A stretch of DNA of 64,000 nt from positions 207,729-271,728 of the forward strand of contig RJAE01000001.1 in assembly GCA_004000035.1 (NCBI GenBank), written 5' to 3'. Shown in pieces: positions 26,595-35,337 of this stretch. This DNA is from Arthrobacter sulfonylureivorans (GTDB lineage Bacteria; Actinomycetota; Actinomycetes; Actinomycetales; Micrococcaceae). The number at the start of each line of letters is the position of its first letter. Within the stretch, counting starts at the first letter, position 1. A model generated the notes under the pieces. It searched no databases, was not told the origin of the DNA, and worked only from the letters and a program-made list of their open reading frames with translations. The translations under genes and the position numbers were made by a program.

Positions 26595-27491
26595 ATGGAT
26601 GACGAACTGCTCGTAGCCCGGCCCCTCACCGCCAAGGACCTTGCCGGCCGTGCAGGCTTCGATGAGAACTTCCTGGGCCGGCCCGTGCCGATGCCCGCCG
26701 TGCCCGGCGTGGAGACGGTCCTGTTGCCCTACACGCACTTCTCGGTTCTGATGCGCCCGGATAAGCGTCTGGCCGCCGTTACAGGATTGGGTATGGACGG
26801 CAGCAAGCTCATGGACCTGGACCGGGCCGGGATCCCCTGGCGGCTGGATCCCCGGCTGGCCTCCGACCTGCAGACGGGCGAGCGGGTGTACGCCCGGAAC
26901 GACATCGACCGCGGCCACCTGGTCCGACGGGCCTCGGCGGTCTGGGGCGACACGGTCGCCGAGGCGAGGCTGGCCAACGAAGACACCTTCCACTTCACCA
27001 ACGCCGCTCCCCAGGCGGCCAAGTTCAACCAGGGCCTCGAACTGTGGCTGGGCTTGGAGTCTTACCTGCAGGAGCATGTCGCCGAGTACCGCGACAGGAT
27101 CGTCGTGTTCACCGGGCCGATTTTCAGCGCCAAGGATCCCGTATATCGGGGCGTGGAGATCCCGTTGCGCTTCTTCAAGGTTGCCGTGTTTATCCACCAG
27201 GGAGAGTTGTCGGCGGTCGGATACGTGGTGGACCAGACGCCTGAGCTGGGCGAACTGCCCGACGTCCCGCGGCCGGAGTCGATCGACGACGTCCCGCCGC
27301 TGGGCCCGTTCCGGACGTTCCAAGCACCCATCAGGGACATCGCAGAGCTGACCGGCCTGGACTTGGACCAGTTGGTCGCCGTGGACCGGATGCCGATCGC
27401 CGCGACCCTCGGCACTGCCCGCGTCGGGTCCACATGGCGGAAACTGAATGCCTTCGAAGACCTCGACCTGGACTTCGATCTGGAGGACTAG
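26595..27491 (+). CDS. DNA/RNA non-specific endonuclease (NUC1/NucA family)
   Basis: The protein is 298 residues. The beta-beta-alpha metal motif is present: DRGHLVRR with the catalytic His at about 115, then FHFTNAAPQ and the Mg-binding asparagine in KFNQGLELWLGLE. These enzymes cut single- or double-stranded DNA and RNA. Most family members are secreted, yet this one has no signal peptide, so it would act in the cytoplasm or be exported otherwise. It is alone, with no inhibitor gene visible next to it. Confidence 0.88.
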   Translation: MDDELLVARPLTAKDLAGRAGFDENFLGRPVPMPAVPGVETVLLPYTHFSVLMRPDKRLAAVTGLGMDGSKLMDLDRAGIPWRLDPRLASDLQTGERVYARNDIDRGHLVRRASAVWGDTVAEARLANEDTFHFTNAAPQAAKFNQGLELWLGLESYLQEHVAEYRDRIVVFTGPIFSAKDPVYRGVEIPLRFFKVAVFIHQGELSAVGYVVDQTPELGELPDVPRPESIDDVPPLGPFRTFQAPIRDIAELTGLDLDQLVAVDRMPIAATLGTARVGSTWRKLNAFEDLDLDFDLED

Positions 27492-27797
27492 ACCGGGCTG
27501 CTTCTGGTTCTCGAGGGCTGGGGAAGTGGGCACGGGATTTCCAGACCCGAACTCACAAGAAAGGAGGCCGCCCCTTTAGTCGCCCTTGCCGCGGCCTCAA
27601 TACGGCTGGCCTCCGGGTCAGGTTCCCTGTAGTTGCCCGGACAGCGAGCCAGCGATCAGCCAAGGGGAGCGCGGCGCGGTTAGACCTCCCTATCGCGGTC
27701 CGCTCGATGGCGGAGACCCATAGATTGACGTCAACCCTCCGGCGACAACTCTCTGGGGGACCAGGGGATTGTCGCCGGTGGATGGTGGTTGTGGTGG
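27492..27797. other. Gap without recognised gene
   Basis: Nothing is recognised. The minus-strand frame 27553-27885 is an out-of-frame artefact overlapping the next gene end. Confidence 0.5.
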
Positions 27798-29162
27798 TCA
27801 GTCTGTGCGGACCTTGCGGGGGTCGACGTTCCGGGCGGCGAAGATGAGGAGGCCGGAGGCCAGGATGGGGAGGACGCCCCACCAAAGGGTGGCATTGATC
27901 CAGCCGCCGCCGGCGACGAGCGTGGCGGTGATCAGGAGGCCGCCGATGATCGCTCCAACCTGGCCGGAGGCGTTGATGATGGAACTTCCCGTTGCCCGGG
28001 TGTGGACGGGGAAGCTTTCGCCGGTAAAGAACAGCAGGGCGGAGAAGGGGCCGATGAGGAAGAACAGTCCGGCACTGTATAGCCCGATGATGAGCGGGAA
28101 GTTCCCGTTCGGGGCTTGGAGCATGATGAAGAAGGAGACGGCACAGAGGATCCAGCCGATCCCAATTGCGTTGCGGCGTCCGATCCGGTCACCCAGCCAG
28201 CCGTGGAACAGGTAGCCGGCGAATGCGGTGGCATTGGAGATGACGAGGATCAGTAGGGCGTTGTTGAATGCGATGTCCTTGCCGTCGGGGGCCGAAAGCA
28301 GTGAGGTGCCAAGGATCGCGAAGGCCAGAACGCCCAGCCAGTTCAGGAGGAAGGCGCCGCCGATCGTGAGGGTGGACCGCAGCGACTCCCCGCGGAAGAC
28401 CGAAACGAGCGGGGCGGCCTTCTCGGTGACGTCGATTCCGTACTTCTTCCCGAGCTGCTGAGCCTCTTCGACCCTGCCGTCCTTGATCATCTTGTCAATT
28501 TGGTGACGGTGGGCGAACTGGGGGCTCTCCTTGAGCCAGCGTCCGGCGATGATGATGAAGACGGCAGGGATGGCGGCCACAACGAAGCAGAGCGCCCATC
28601 CGCCGATGGGGAACAGCAGGTAGACGGAACCGGCAGCCAGTACGGAGCCCACCGGCCAGCCGGATTGGACGAGCGAGTAGATGAGACCGCGGCGGCGGGC
28701 CTTGGCGGGATCGCTGTTGTGAGCGAACATCTCGTTGAGGTAGGCCGCGTTGATGGCCTGTTCGGCGTAGCCAAGGCCGGCCAGTGAACGCACCAGGACA
28801 AGGAACACGACACCCAGACCGGCAGCGATGCCGACGACCCACCCGACCGTGGCGGTCAGCAGTGAGGCGACGGCGGCACCGGCGACGGCGATCAGGATGC
28901 CCTTGCGGCGCCCGATCCGGTCGACGATCGGGCCGATCGCGAAGGCCACGAGCGCAGTTCCGGCTGTCACCCAGGTGTTGATCTCGGTCGACTGGGCCGG
29001 GCTCCAGCCGAGGTCCGCGGCCAGCTTTGGCAGGAGGTTGCCGAACAGGACGAAGTCATAGACGGCGAAGGTCCAGGCGAAGAAGCAAATCCAGGTGGCC
29101 ATCCGGACGTCCTTGGGCCTGACATCGGACTCGACGAATCGGGAGGTTGGGGCAGTGGACAT
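27798..29162 (-). CDS. MFS metabolite permease (sugar/aromatic-acid symporter type)
   Basis: The protein is 454 residues from ATG 29162 (AGGAA 6 bases upstream; the frame upstream is rejected). It has 12 helices with FAWTFAVYDFVLFGNLLP in helix 1, IGPIVDRIGRRKG (motif A), a long central cytoplasmic loop and GWLGDRIGRR. It lies just downstream of the N-methylhydantoinase gene in the same direction and likely imports creatinine, N-methylhydantoin or a related compound (inference from position). It is paralogous to the permease at 47845, which follows the pxp operon. Confidence 0.88.
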   Translation of the reverse strand: MSTAPTSRFVESDVRPKDVRMATWICFFAWTFAVYDFVLFGNLLPKLAADLGWSPAQSTEINTWVTAGTALVAFAIGPIVDRIGRRKGILIAVAGAAVASLLTATVGWVVGIAAGLGVVFLVLVRSLAGLGYAEQAINAAYLNEMFAHNSDPAKARRRGLIYSLVQSGWPVGSVLAAGSVYLLFPIGGWALCFVVAAIPAVFIIIAGRWLKESPQFAHRHQIDKMIKDGRVEEAQQLGKKYGIDVTEKAAPLVSVFRGESLRSTLTIGGAFLLNWLGVLAFAILGTSLLSAPDGKDIAFNNALLILVISNATAFAGYLFHGWLGDRIGRRNAIGIGWILCAVSFFIMLQAPNGNFPLIIGLYSAGLFFLIGPFSALLFFTGESFPVHTRATGSSIINASGQVGAIIGGLLITATLVAGGGWINATLWWGVLPILASGLLIFAARNVDPRKVRTD

Positions 29163-29211
29163 GACGGTTCCTAACTCACTGAGATATGCGGGCGGTGTGA
29201 AGAGATTGAAC

Positions 29212-29266
29212 GAAGGGGGCGGCCTGGAGGTTGGTATCACTAACTGCCCTCCAGGCCGCCCCCTTC
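29212..29266 (-). terminator. Hairpin between N-methylhydantoinase and its permease gene
   Basis: A perfect 19-bp stem (29212-29230 with 29248-29266) with a 17-base loop lies 18 bases after the hydantoinase stop and 50 bases before the permease start. It would end or attenuate transcription into the permease gene. Confidence 0.75.
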
Positions 29267-29283
29267 CTGCTGCGACTCCTTAT

Positions 29284-32200
29284 TTAGCTGGTGGAACTGA
29301 GCTCGGAGGCCAAAACCTCGCGGCGTTCGGCGGTGGCCTCCAGATCAACCGTGAGCTGTCCGTCGATCTCCTTGAGGACCACGCCGTAGTCACGGGCGGC
29401 CGCCTCGGCGGTCGTGAAGCCGTCCAGGACGTCTTCAAGGACCTTCAGCGGGTCCCGCTGGTGCGGGTTGCCGAATCCGCCGCCGCTGGGCACGGTGATC
29501 TGGAGGGAGTCGCCGGCCAGCAGCTGACGGCCGGTGACCTTGGACGGCCAGGACTCCTCGCCGGTCCGGCCCGGGTTCTTTACGAGCGAGCCGTTGAGGC
29601 CGTCGTGGCCGCCGTAGGCGCCCCAGGGTGCGTCCGATTCGTGGCGTTCACCTTCGCAGGTGATCGCGGTGTCGGTCAGGAAGGTGTTCTCCCGGACGAT
29701 GCCGATGCCGCCTCGGTATTCGCCGGCCGCGGCCGGCTCGGAGCGCAGCTCGTAGCGGTCGGTGCGCATCGGGAACCGCCACTCGAGCTCCTCGATCGGG
29801 TTGTTGCGGGTGTTGGCGATGAGGTTGTCCACGGAGTCCGGCCCGTCGCTGGTGGCGCGGGCGCCGTAGGAGCCCTCGTTGACCTCGAGGTAGACCCAGT
29901 ATTCGCCCTGCTTCTCGTCCCATCCGGAGTAGGAGATGAAGTGGATGTGGGCGGAGTTGCCGGCGGTAACCCGATCGGGGATGACGGGGGCGAGGGCCCG
30001 CAGGGCCAGGTCGACGGCGCGCTGCACCTGGGAGAAACGCGAGAAGGTCGCTGCCGGGTACTTCGGGTTGAAGATGGTGCCCTCCGGGGCAATCACCTTC
30101 AGCGGCTTGAGCATGCCCTCGTTCTGGGGCACGAACACCGGGAAGGCGACCTCGTCCAGGAACATCATGCGGGTGATGAACGTGAACGCCGAGACCGTTG
30201 TGCCCTCGAAGGCGCAGTTATAGGCGGTGGGCACCTGTTCGGAGGACCCTGTGAGGTCATAGGTGATCTCGTCGCCCTCGACGATCACCTTCACGACGAT
30301 CGGCAGCTTCTTGCCGTAGTTGCGGCCGTCGTCGTCCAGGTATCCGACCTCCGTCTCGTAGACGCCGTCCGGAATCTTGGCGATCTCCTGGCGCAGCATC
30401 CGCTCGGAGTAGTCGATCCAGCTCTGGCCGGCGTCGCGCACCGCGCCGAAGCCGTAGCGCTCGATGAGGGCCAGGTAGCGGGACTTGGCCAGCTCGCAGG
30501 CGGCGATCATCGCCTGGAAGTCGCCCTCGTTGGAGGTGGGTGTCCGGGTGTTGTTGAGGATGTGCCGGATCAGCGATTCCTGGCGGACGCCTTTCTCGTA
30601 GACCTTCACCGCCCGGAAGATGGTGCCCTCGGACTGAATGTCCTGGATGTCCACCATCAGCCCGGAGAACGCACCGCCGTTGTCGATCAACTGTCCCGAG
30701 GCGCCGGCGAAGCCGACGAGTTCCCCGTCGTGGAAGATCGGTTCGATGATCGCCACGTCGGGGGAGTGGGTCGCCCCCAGGTAGGGATCGTTGTGCATAA
30801 TGACGTCACCTTCGTGGATGTCGTCGCCGAGGACCGAGATCACGCCCTTGACGATCTTGGGCATGGAGCCCATGAACATCGGCGTGGAGTCGGACTCGGC
30901 CAGGACGTTGCCGTCCTTGTCGAACAGGCCTGCGCCGAGGTCCTCGGACTCGCGGATGATCGATGAGTAGGCCATGCGGAACAGCACCGAGGCCATTTCC
31001 TTGGCCGCGGAGCTCAGCGCGCCGCCGATCACGCGCATTAGGATCGGGGTGGCGAGTTTCTCGGCGGTCTGGGCGGCGGCCGGGCAATCGACGACGAGGT
31101 TGCCGGCAGCATCCACGGTGCCGGAGAAGCCCGGGGGAATGACGACGGTGGAGTCGTACTGCTCGATGATGGCTGGGCCGGCGAAGGTGGTGCCTATGCC
31201 CATTCTGTCGCGGTCGTAGAAGCTGGTGTCCAGGGTGACCGGTTTGCCGTCCTGTTCGAAGGTCACCGGGCGGGTTTCCACCAGGGCTTCGTCGAGGGAG
31301 CCGGACTTCGTCGCGTCCGGCGTGGGCAGCTCATCCATGACGGCGCTGGCCTCGACCCGGATGTTGATGACCTCAACGGTGCCGTTCTTGAAGCGGTGGC
31401 CGTACTCTTCGAAGTGGGCGTCGTGGAAGGCTGCCTCCGCCTTTTCCAGCCAGGTCTGGTTGACCGGCCCCTCGGGGGCATCGAAGCGTATTTCATATCC
31501 CTGGCCTTCGTAGCGAGCGTCGGCGAGCCAGTCGAGCCTGCGGCGTTCGGCTGGCACGTCCTCGGCATCGAGCTGGGCGTTGGCCTCGCGCTCGAGTTGT
31601 TCGTAAGAGGCCTGGATGGCGGCAGGATCGGCGTTGGCGAACGTGAACCGTCTGGTGGCGACGAACTCGTACTTCTCGTCGGTGGCCAGCAGTCCGGTGG
31701 CGGCGATGATGCCTGGGTGGGCCGGGATCAGTACCTTCGGGACCTCCAGCTCCGCGGCGATCTCGCAGGCGAACAGTGCGCCGGCTCCGCCGGCGGCGAC
31801 GAGGGTGAAGTCGCGTGGGTCGTAGCCGCGGCGTACGGAGTTCTGTTCGATGGCTTGTGTCATGCCGAACTTCTGGATCTGCAGGGCGCCGAGAGCGGCC
31901 TGGTCCACCGACATGTTGAGCTTTTCTGCGAGGCCCTCCATGGCCTTTCGGGCGCCTTCGAGATCCAGATCCATGCCTGAGCCTGCCAGGATGCGGTGGG
32001 GGCGCATGCGGCCCAGCAGCACCTGGGCGTCGGTCGACGTCGGCTCCGTCCCGCCGCGGCCGTAGCAGACCGGGCCCGGGTCGGCGCCGGCCGACTGGGG
32101 GCCGACGCGGAAGACCCCGCCGGCGTCGACGTAGGCGATGGAGCCGCCGCCGGCGCCGATGGTGTCGATGTCCACCATCGGGACCATGGCCTGGTGGTCG

Positions 32201-33150
32201 CCGATCTTGGTGTCCAGCAGGTGGCGCATGCGCAGTTCACCCTGGTAGGCAACGCCGATGTCTGCCGAGGTGCCGCCGATGTCCAGGGTGACGACGTTCT
32301 CGAAGCCGGACTGGCGGCCAGCCCACATGCCGCCGATCAGGCCGCCGACCGGTCCGGACATCATCAGCGTTACTGGCCGCTTGGCGGCCTCCTTGATCGG
32401 AACCATGCCGCCGGAGGACTGCATCAGCAGAATTTCGCGCTTGTAGCCCAGACCTTCAGCCTGCTCCTGCAGCCGGTAAAGGTAACGCGAGACCCGGGGG
32501 CCGACATAGGCGTTCAACGCGGTGGTGGAGAACCGCTCGTACTCCCGGTACAGGGGCACGATTTCGCTGGAAAGGGACAGGTAGGCCTCGGGGAACTCCT
32601 CCGCGACGATCTCCCCAATTCGCTGCTCGTGGGCCGGGTTCAGGTAGGAGTGCAGCAGGCAGACGGCGATGGCCTCGACGCCGGCAGCCTTGAGTTCGCG
32701 CACACGCTCACGGACCTCGTCCTCGTCCAAGGGAACCAGAACGTCGCCGTTCGGGGCAGTGACGCGCTCCTTGACGGTGAGCCGGTGCCGGCGCTTGATC
32801 AGCGGCTTGGTCTGCCACGGCAGATCCTGCTGCAGCGAGAAGTTGTGCGGCTTCTTATGGCGTGCGATGTGCAGAATATCCCGGAAACCTTCGGTGGTGA
32901 TCATGCCGACCTCCGCACCGGTGTGCGTCAGCGCGGTGTTCGTTGCCACCGTGGTCCCGTGCACCAGCTGGTCAATCTCCGACAGCGACACACCGGCCTT
33001 CGCACAGAGCTTCTGGATGCCGTCGATCACGGCCTCGGAGGGGTCGTGCGGGGTGGATGGGACCTTTTCCACAACGGCGATGCGCTGGTTGTCGTCTGAG
33101 AAATACAAGTCGGTGAAGGTGCCGCCGACGTCTACTCCGATGCGCTTCAT
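29284..33150 (-). CDS. ATP-dependent N-methylhydantoinase (fused HyuA-HyuB, 5-oxoprolinase superfamily)
   Basis: The protein is 1288 residues. The HyuA part (about 1-690) opens with the actin-like ATP site RIGVDVGGTFTD and has VHGTTVATNTAL and TLDIGGTSADIG. The HyuB part (about 700-1288) has LFRMAYSSIIRESEDLGAGL, HNDPYLGATHSPD and GGGFGNP near the end. HyuA and HyuB are usually separate in bacteria; here they are one chain as in 5-oxoprolinase. With N-carbamoylsarcosine amidase encoded divergently, the reaction is most likely N-methylhydantoin + ATP to N-carbamoylsarcosine. A Crp-like site and an IclR-type operator lie upstream. Confidence 0.88.
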   Translation of the reverse strand: MKRIGVDVGGTFTDLYFSDDNQRIAVVEKVPSTPHDPSEAVIDGIQKLCAKAGVSLSEIDQLVHGTTVATNTALTHTGAEVGMITTEGFRDILHIARHKKPHNFSLQQDLPWQTKPLIKRRHRLTVKERVTAPNGDVLVPLDEDEVRERVRELKAAGVEAIAVCLLHSYLNPAHEQRIGEIVAEEFPEAYLSLSSEIVPLYREYERFSTTALNAYVGPRVSRYLYRLQEQAEGLGYKREILLMQSSGGMVPIKEAAKRPVTLMMSGPVGGLIGGMWAGRQSGFENVVTLDIGGTSADIGVAYQGELRMRHLLDTKIGDHQAMVPMVDIDTIGAGGGSIAYVDAGGVFRVGPQSAGADPGPVCYGRGGTEPTSTDAQVLLGRMRPHRILAGSGMDLDLEGARKAMEGLAEKLNMSVDQAALGALQIQKFGMTQAIEQNSVRRGYDPRDFTLVAAGGAGALFACEIAAELEVPKVLIPAHPGIIAATGLLATDEKYEFVATRRFTFANADPAAIQASYEQLEREANAQLDAEDVPAERRRLDWLADARYEGQGYEIRFDAPEGPVNQTWLEKAEAAFHDAHFEEYGHRFKNGTVEVINIRVEASAVMDELPTPDATKSGSLDEALVETRPVTFEQDGKPVTLDTSFYDRDRMGIGTTFAGPAIIEQYDSTVVIPPGFSGTVDAAGNLVVDCPAAAQTAEKLATPILMRVIGGALSSAAKEMASVLFRMAYSSIIRESEDLGAGLFDKDGNVLAESDSTPMFMGSMPKIVKGVISVLGDDIHEGDVIMHNDPYLGATHSPDVAIIEPIFHDGELVGFAGASGQLIDNGGAFSGLMVDIQDIQSEGTIFRAVKVYEKGVRQESLIRHILNNTRTPTSNEGDFQAMIAACELAKSRYLALIERYGFGAVRDAGQSWIDYSERMLRQEIAKIPDGVYETEVGYLDDDGRNYGKKLPIVVKVIVEGDEITYDLTGSSEQVPTAYNCAFEGTTVSAFTFITRMMFLDEVAFPVFVPQNEGMLKPLKVIAPEGTIFNPKYPAATFSRFSQVQRAVDLALRALAPVIPDRVTAGNSAHIHFISYSGWDEKQGEYWVYLEVNEGSYGARATSDGPDSVDNLIANTRNNPIEELEWRFPMRTDRYELRSEPAAAGEYRGGIGIVRENTFLTDTAITCEGERHESDAPWGAYGGHDGLNGSLVKNPGRTGEESWPSKVTGRQLLAGDSLQITVPSGGGFGNPHQRDPLKVLEDVLDGFTTAEAAARDYGVVLKEIDGQLTVDLEATAERREVLASELSSTS

Positions 33151-33280
33151 GAGGGGTCCTTTCGGATGTGAGGCTCAGGACTGCGATGGTGGGGATTGGG
33201 TTGATGGTGATACTCGGGGCCTCTCGGCCGGTTCGGCCCGGAAGGGCCGTCCAGTGGGCCGCATCCTCGTCCGGCAGCAT

Positions 33281-33300
33281 GCTGTGACTTGAGTCACAGC
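33281..33300. promoter_or_regulatory. Crp/GlxR-like palindrome upstream of N-methylhydantoinase
   Basis: GCTGTGACT-TG-AGTCACAGC is a perfect 9+9 inverted repeat containing TGTGA-N6-TCACA, the Crp-family consensus. It lies about 130 bases before the ATG at 33150 and suggests cAMP-linked control of this catabolic gene. Confidence 0.6.
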
Positions 33301-33302
33301 TC

Positions 33303-33319
33303 GTTGCTTGCTTAGAAAT
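33303..33319. promoter_or_regulatory. IclR-type operator candidate, N-methylhydantoinase side
   Basis: GTTGCT-TGCTT-AGAAAT matches the site before the amidase gene (34159) in its first 13 bases. A further AAGCAAC at 33333-33339 forms a wider inverted repeat with GTTGCTT. Confidence 0.5.
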
Positions 33320-33659
33320 ATAGTTCCGTTCGAAGCAACAAGCAATGGTTTTTTGGATTTTCTTCTACGGTCACCCCGATGAGATGGCTCAGGCACCACC
33401 CAGGCCTGTTGCGGCATTTGCTGCTCGCTTCAGCAAGAACCTGCCGGCCGGCGCGGCGAATCCAGGCCCCGGCAGTCTTCGACGGAGGTGCGTGCGGACG
33501 GGCGGAGGTGGACAATGGCTTCTTCCCAGATCCCGCGAGGTGCCGAGGCTCGGGGGTAAGGGGGAAATTGGGGGCTGTGTGTTGTGGAAACAATCAAACG
33601 CCCCCTCGTTCTCCTCAAGGACCCCGGCCAGGGCGGGGATTCGCCGACGTTTGAGAACC

Positions 33660-33965
33660 TCGGAAGCCTTGGGGGTCAAGAAGGCCGGCTCCGGGCGGCC
33701 GCGTTCCCGTCCGGGCCGGGCGATGGCGGACAAGGCCTACTCCTCCAAGGAGGTCCGTCGCCTGTCTGCGGGACCGGGGTATTGAATGCCTCATCCTCGT
33801 CTGGCCAGCTGCGACAAGGAGGCGTACAAACGCCGCAATGTCGTTGAGTCGTGTCAAACAACGCCCTGAAGCAGCGGCGGTCCCTGGCCGCCCGGTTCGA
33901 CAAGCTCGCCCTGACCTTCCGGGCGGCCGACCTGCAGGTGGCCGTCATCTGGGCCCGGGCAGCCA
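33660..33965 (+). mobile_element. IS5-family transposase remnant
   Basis: The first frame reads GSGRPRSRPGRAMADKAYSS, then stops at TGA 33783. A later patch reads EAYKRRNVVE at about 33820, and after a frame change ALKQRRSLAARFDKLALTF follows at about 33860-33920. These are the C-terminal DDE-domain blocks of IS5-type transposases, including the Y-(2)R-(3)E-like KRRNVVE. Shifts, stops and the missing 5' half show it is dead. It sits inside the divergent promoter region of the N-methylhydantoin genes. Confidence 0.75.
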
Positions 33966-34158
33966 CAGTACAAGGAGACACGCCCCTAGCGCGCAATTTC
34001 ACGCTGTTACTACCAAGACCCCTCCCTCGCCGGGCTGCCGGAGCGACGCACTCGCCGGCGCTCGCCCCGACCGGGCAGTTGGTCCGAGGGGACACAGATT
34101 CTGCGAACCTCTGGTGCTGCGCCGGTCAGTGCGCTACAGTAGTGGGCACAGCAACAAA

Positions 34159-34175
34159 GTTGCTTGCTTAGCAAC
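34159..34175. promoter_or_regulatory. IclR-type operator candidate, amidase side
   Basis: GTTGCT-TGCTT-AGCAAC is a perfect 6+6 inverted repeat with 5-base spacer, 26 bases before the ATG. GCAAC at 34151-34155 adds a third half-site (GCAAC-AAA-GTTGC). Confidence 0.6.
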
Positions 34176-34201
34176 GCAATACCGTTAGAGTGGAGAGAGC
34201 C

Positions 34202-34972
34202 ATGACAGTTACGTCCAACGACATCGAAGCCCGTCTTGCAGCAGTGCTGGAGGAGGCGTTCGAAGCCGGCACCGGCATTTACAACGAGCGCGGCTTCAAG
34301 CGTCGGATCGGCTACGGGAACCGCCCCGCCGTCATCCACATTGACCTCGCGAACGCCTGGACCCGCCCGGGCCACCCGTTCAGCTGCCCGGGCATGGATG
34401 TGATCATCCCCAATGTGCAGCGGATCAATGAGGCCGCGCGCGCCAAGGGGGTCCCGGTCTTTTACACCACGAACGTGTACCGCAACCGCGACGCATCTTC
34501 CGGCACGAACGACATGGGCCTGTGGTACTCGAAGATCCCCACGGAGACCCTTCCGGCAGATTCCTACTGGGCGCAGATCGACGACCGCATTGCGCCCGCA
34601 GAGGGAGAGGTCGTGATCGAAAAGAACCGCGCCTCGGCGTTCCCGGGGACGAACCTCGAGCTGTTCCTGACCTCCAACCGCATCGACACCCTGATCGTGA
34701 CCGGTGCGACCGCGGCCGGGTGCGTTCGCCACACCGTCGAGGACGCGATCGCGAAGGGCTTCCGCCCGATCATCCCCAGGGAGACCATCGGCGACCGTGT
34801 CCCGGGCGTCGTGCAGTGGAACCTCTACGACATCGACAACAAGTTCGGTGACGTGGAGTCCACGGATGCGGTGGTGGAGTACCTGAATGGCCTCCCGCAG
34901 TTCGAGAACACGGTCCCGAAGACCCTCTCGGATCCCCAGCCCGAGGTCGCGACCCCCGCGGATCCGGCCTGA
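34202..34972 (+). CDS. N-carbamoylsarcosine amidase
   Basis: The 256-residue isochorismatase-fold amidohydrolase converts N-carbamoylsarcosine to sarcosine, CO2 and ammonia. The catalytic triad is D48 (HIDLANAW), K141 (VIEKNRAS) and C174 (GATAAGCVRHT), the same spacing as D51/K144/C177 of the crystallised Arthrobacter enzyme with a constant offset of three. That offset and the adjacent N-methylhydantoinase make the assignment specific. GGAGAGAG precedes the ATG by a few bases. The product sarcosine could be oxidised elsewhere; no sarcosine oxidase is in the window. Confidence 0.92.
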   Translation: MTVTSNDIEARLAAVLEEAFEAGTGIYNERGFKRRIGYGNRPAVIHIDLANAWTRPGHPFSCPGMDVIIPNVQRINEAARAKGVPVFYTTNVYRNRDASSGTNDMGLWYSKIPTETLPADSYWAQIDDRIAPAEGEVVIEKNRASAFPGTNLELFLTSNRIDTLIVTGATAAGCVRHTVEDAIAKGFRPIIPRETIGDRVPGVVQWNLYDIDNKFGDVESTDAVVEYLNGLPQFENTVPKTLSDPQPEVATPADPA

Positions 34973-35023
34973 GCCACACCGTACTGTCGGAGCCCCGCGG
35001 GCCGGCATTCTCAGGCCGACCCG

Positions 35024-35063
35024 GCGGCAGCCCGGCACCCCTCAGTGGGTGCCGGGCTGCCGC
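35024..35063 (+). terminator. Hairpin terminator after the amidase gene
   Basis: A perfect 17-bp stem (35024-35040 with 35047-35063) with loop CTCAGT lies 51 bases after the amidase stop. No T-run follows. Confidence 0.8.
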
Positions 35064-35096
35064 ACATCTGTGAGGATATGGGCGTACCGGGCATCC

Positions 35097-35280
35097 GTGC
35101 AGGAGGAATACGGCGTCTCCACCCCCCGAGCGGACCACCGGGGTGCGGTCGTCGGCTGCATCACCGCCAGTGCACCGCGTTCGAGGGTGTACGTCCAAGC
35201 CAGCCAGCTGATCCTGCGCGATGCGGTGCTTCAGACCGCCGGGCAGGTGTCCGCCCGGCTGGGCAACCGGCCGGCGGAAG
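35097..35280 (+). pseudogene. IclR-family regulator, C-terminal remnant
   Basis: The frame reads VQEEYGVSTPRADHRGAVVG then CITASAPRSRV and ends near RLGNRPAEAG. It matches the effector-domain end of the intact IclR gene that faces it (TEEEFGVSAPVRDYRGRVVG, CITISAPRSRV). No start or DNA-binding part is left. It is either an inverted partial duplicate or the tail of a second regulator. Confidence 0.7.
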
Positions 35281-35337
35281 CAGGCTCCGCCCTTACGCCC
35301 GGCAGCCAGTGTGGGGTGAAGTCGACCTTGCCGCGTC

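Noticed and set aside
29095-30966. A 623-codon plus-strand open frame over N-methylhydantoinase
   Set aside because: It is antisense to a long, clearly recognised gene; high third-position GC keeps the opposite strand open. Its translation has no family features.
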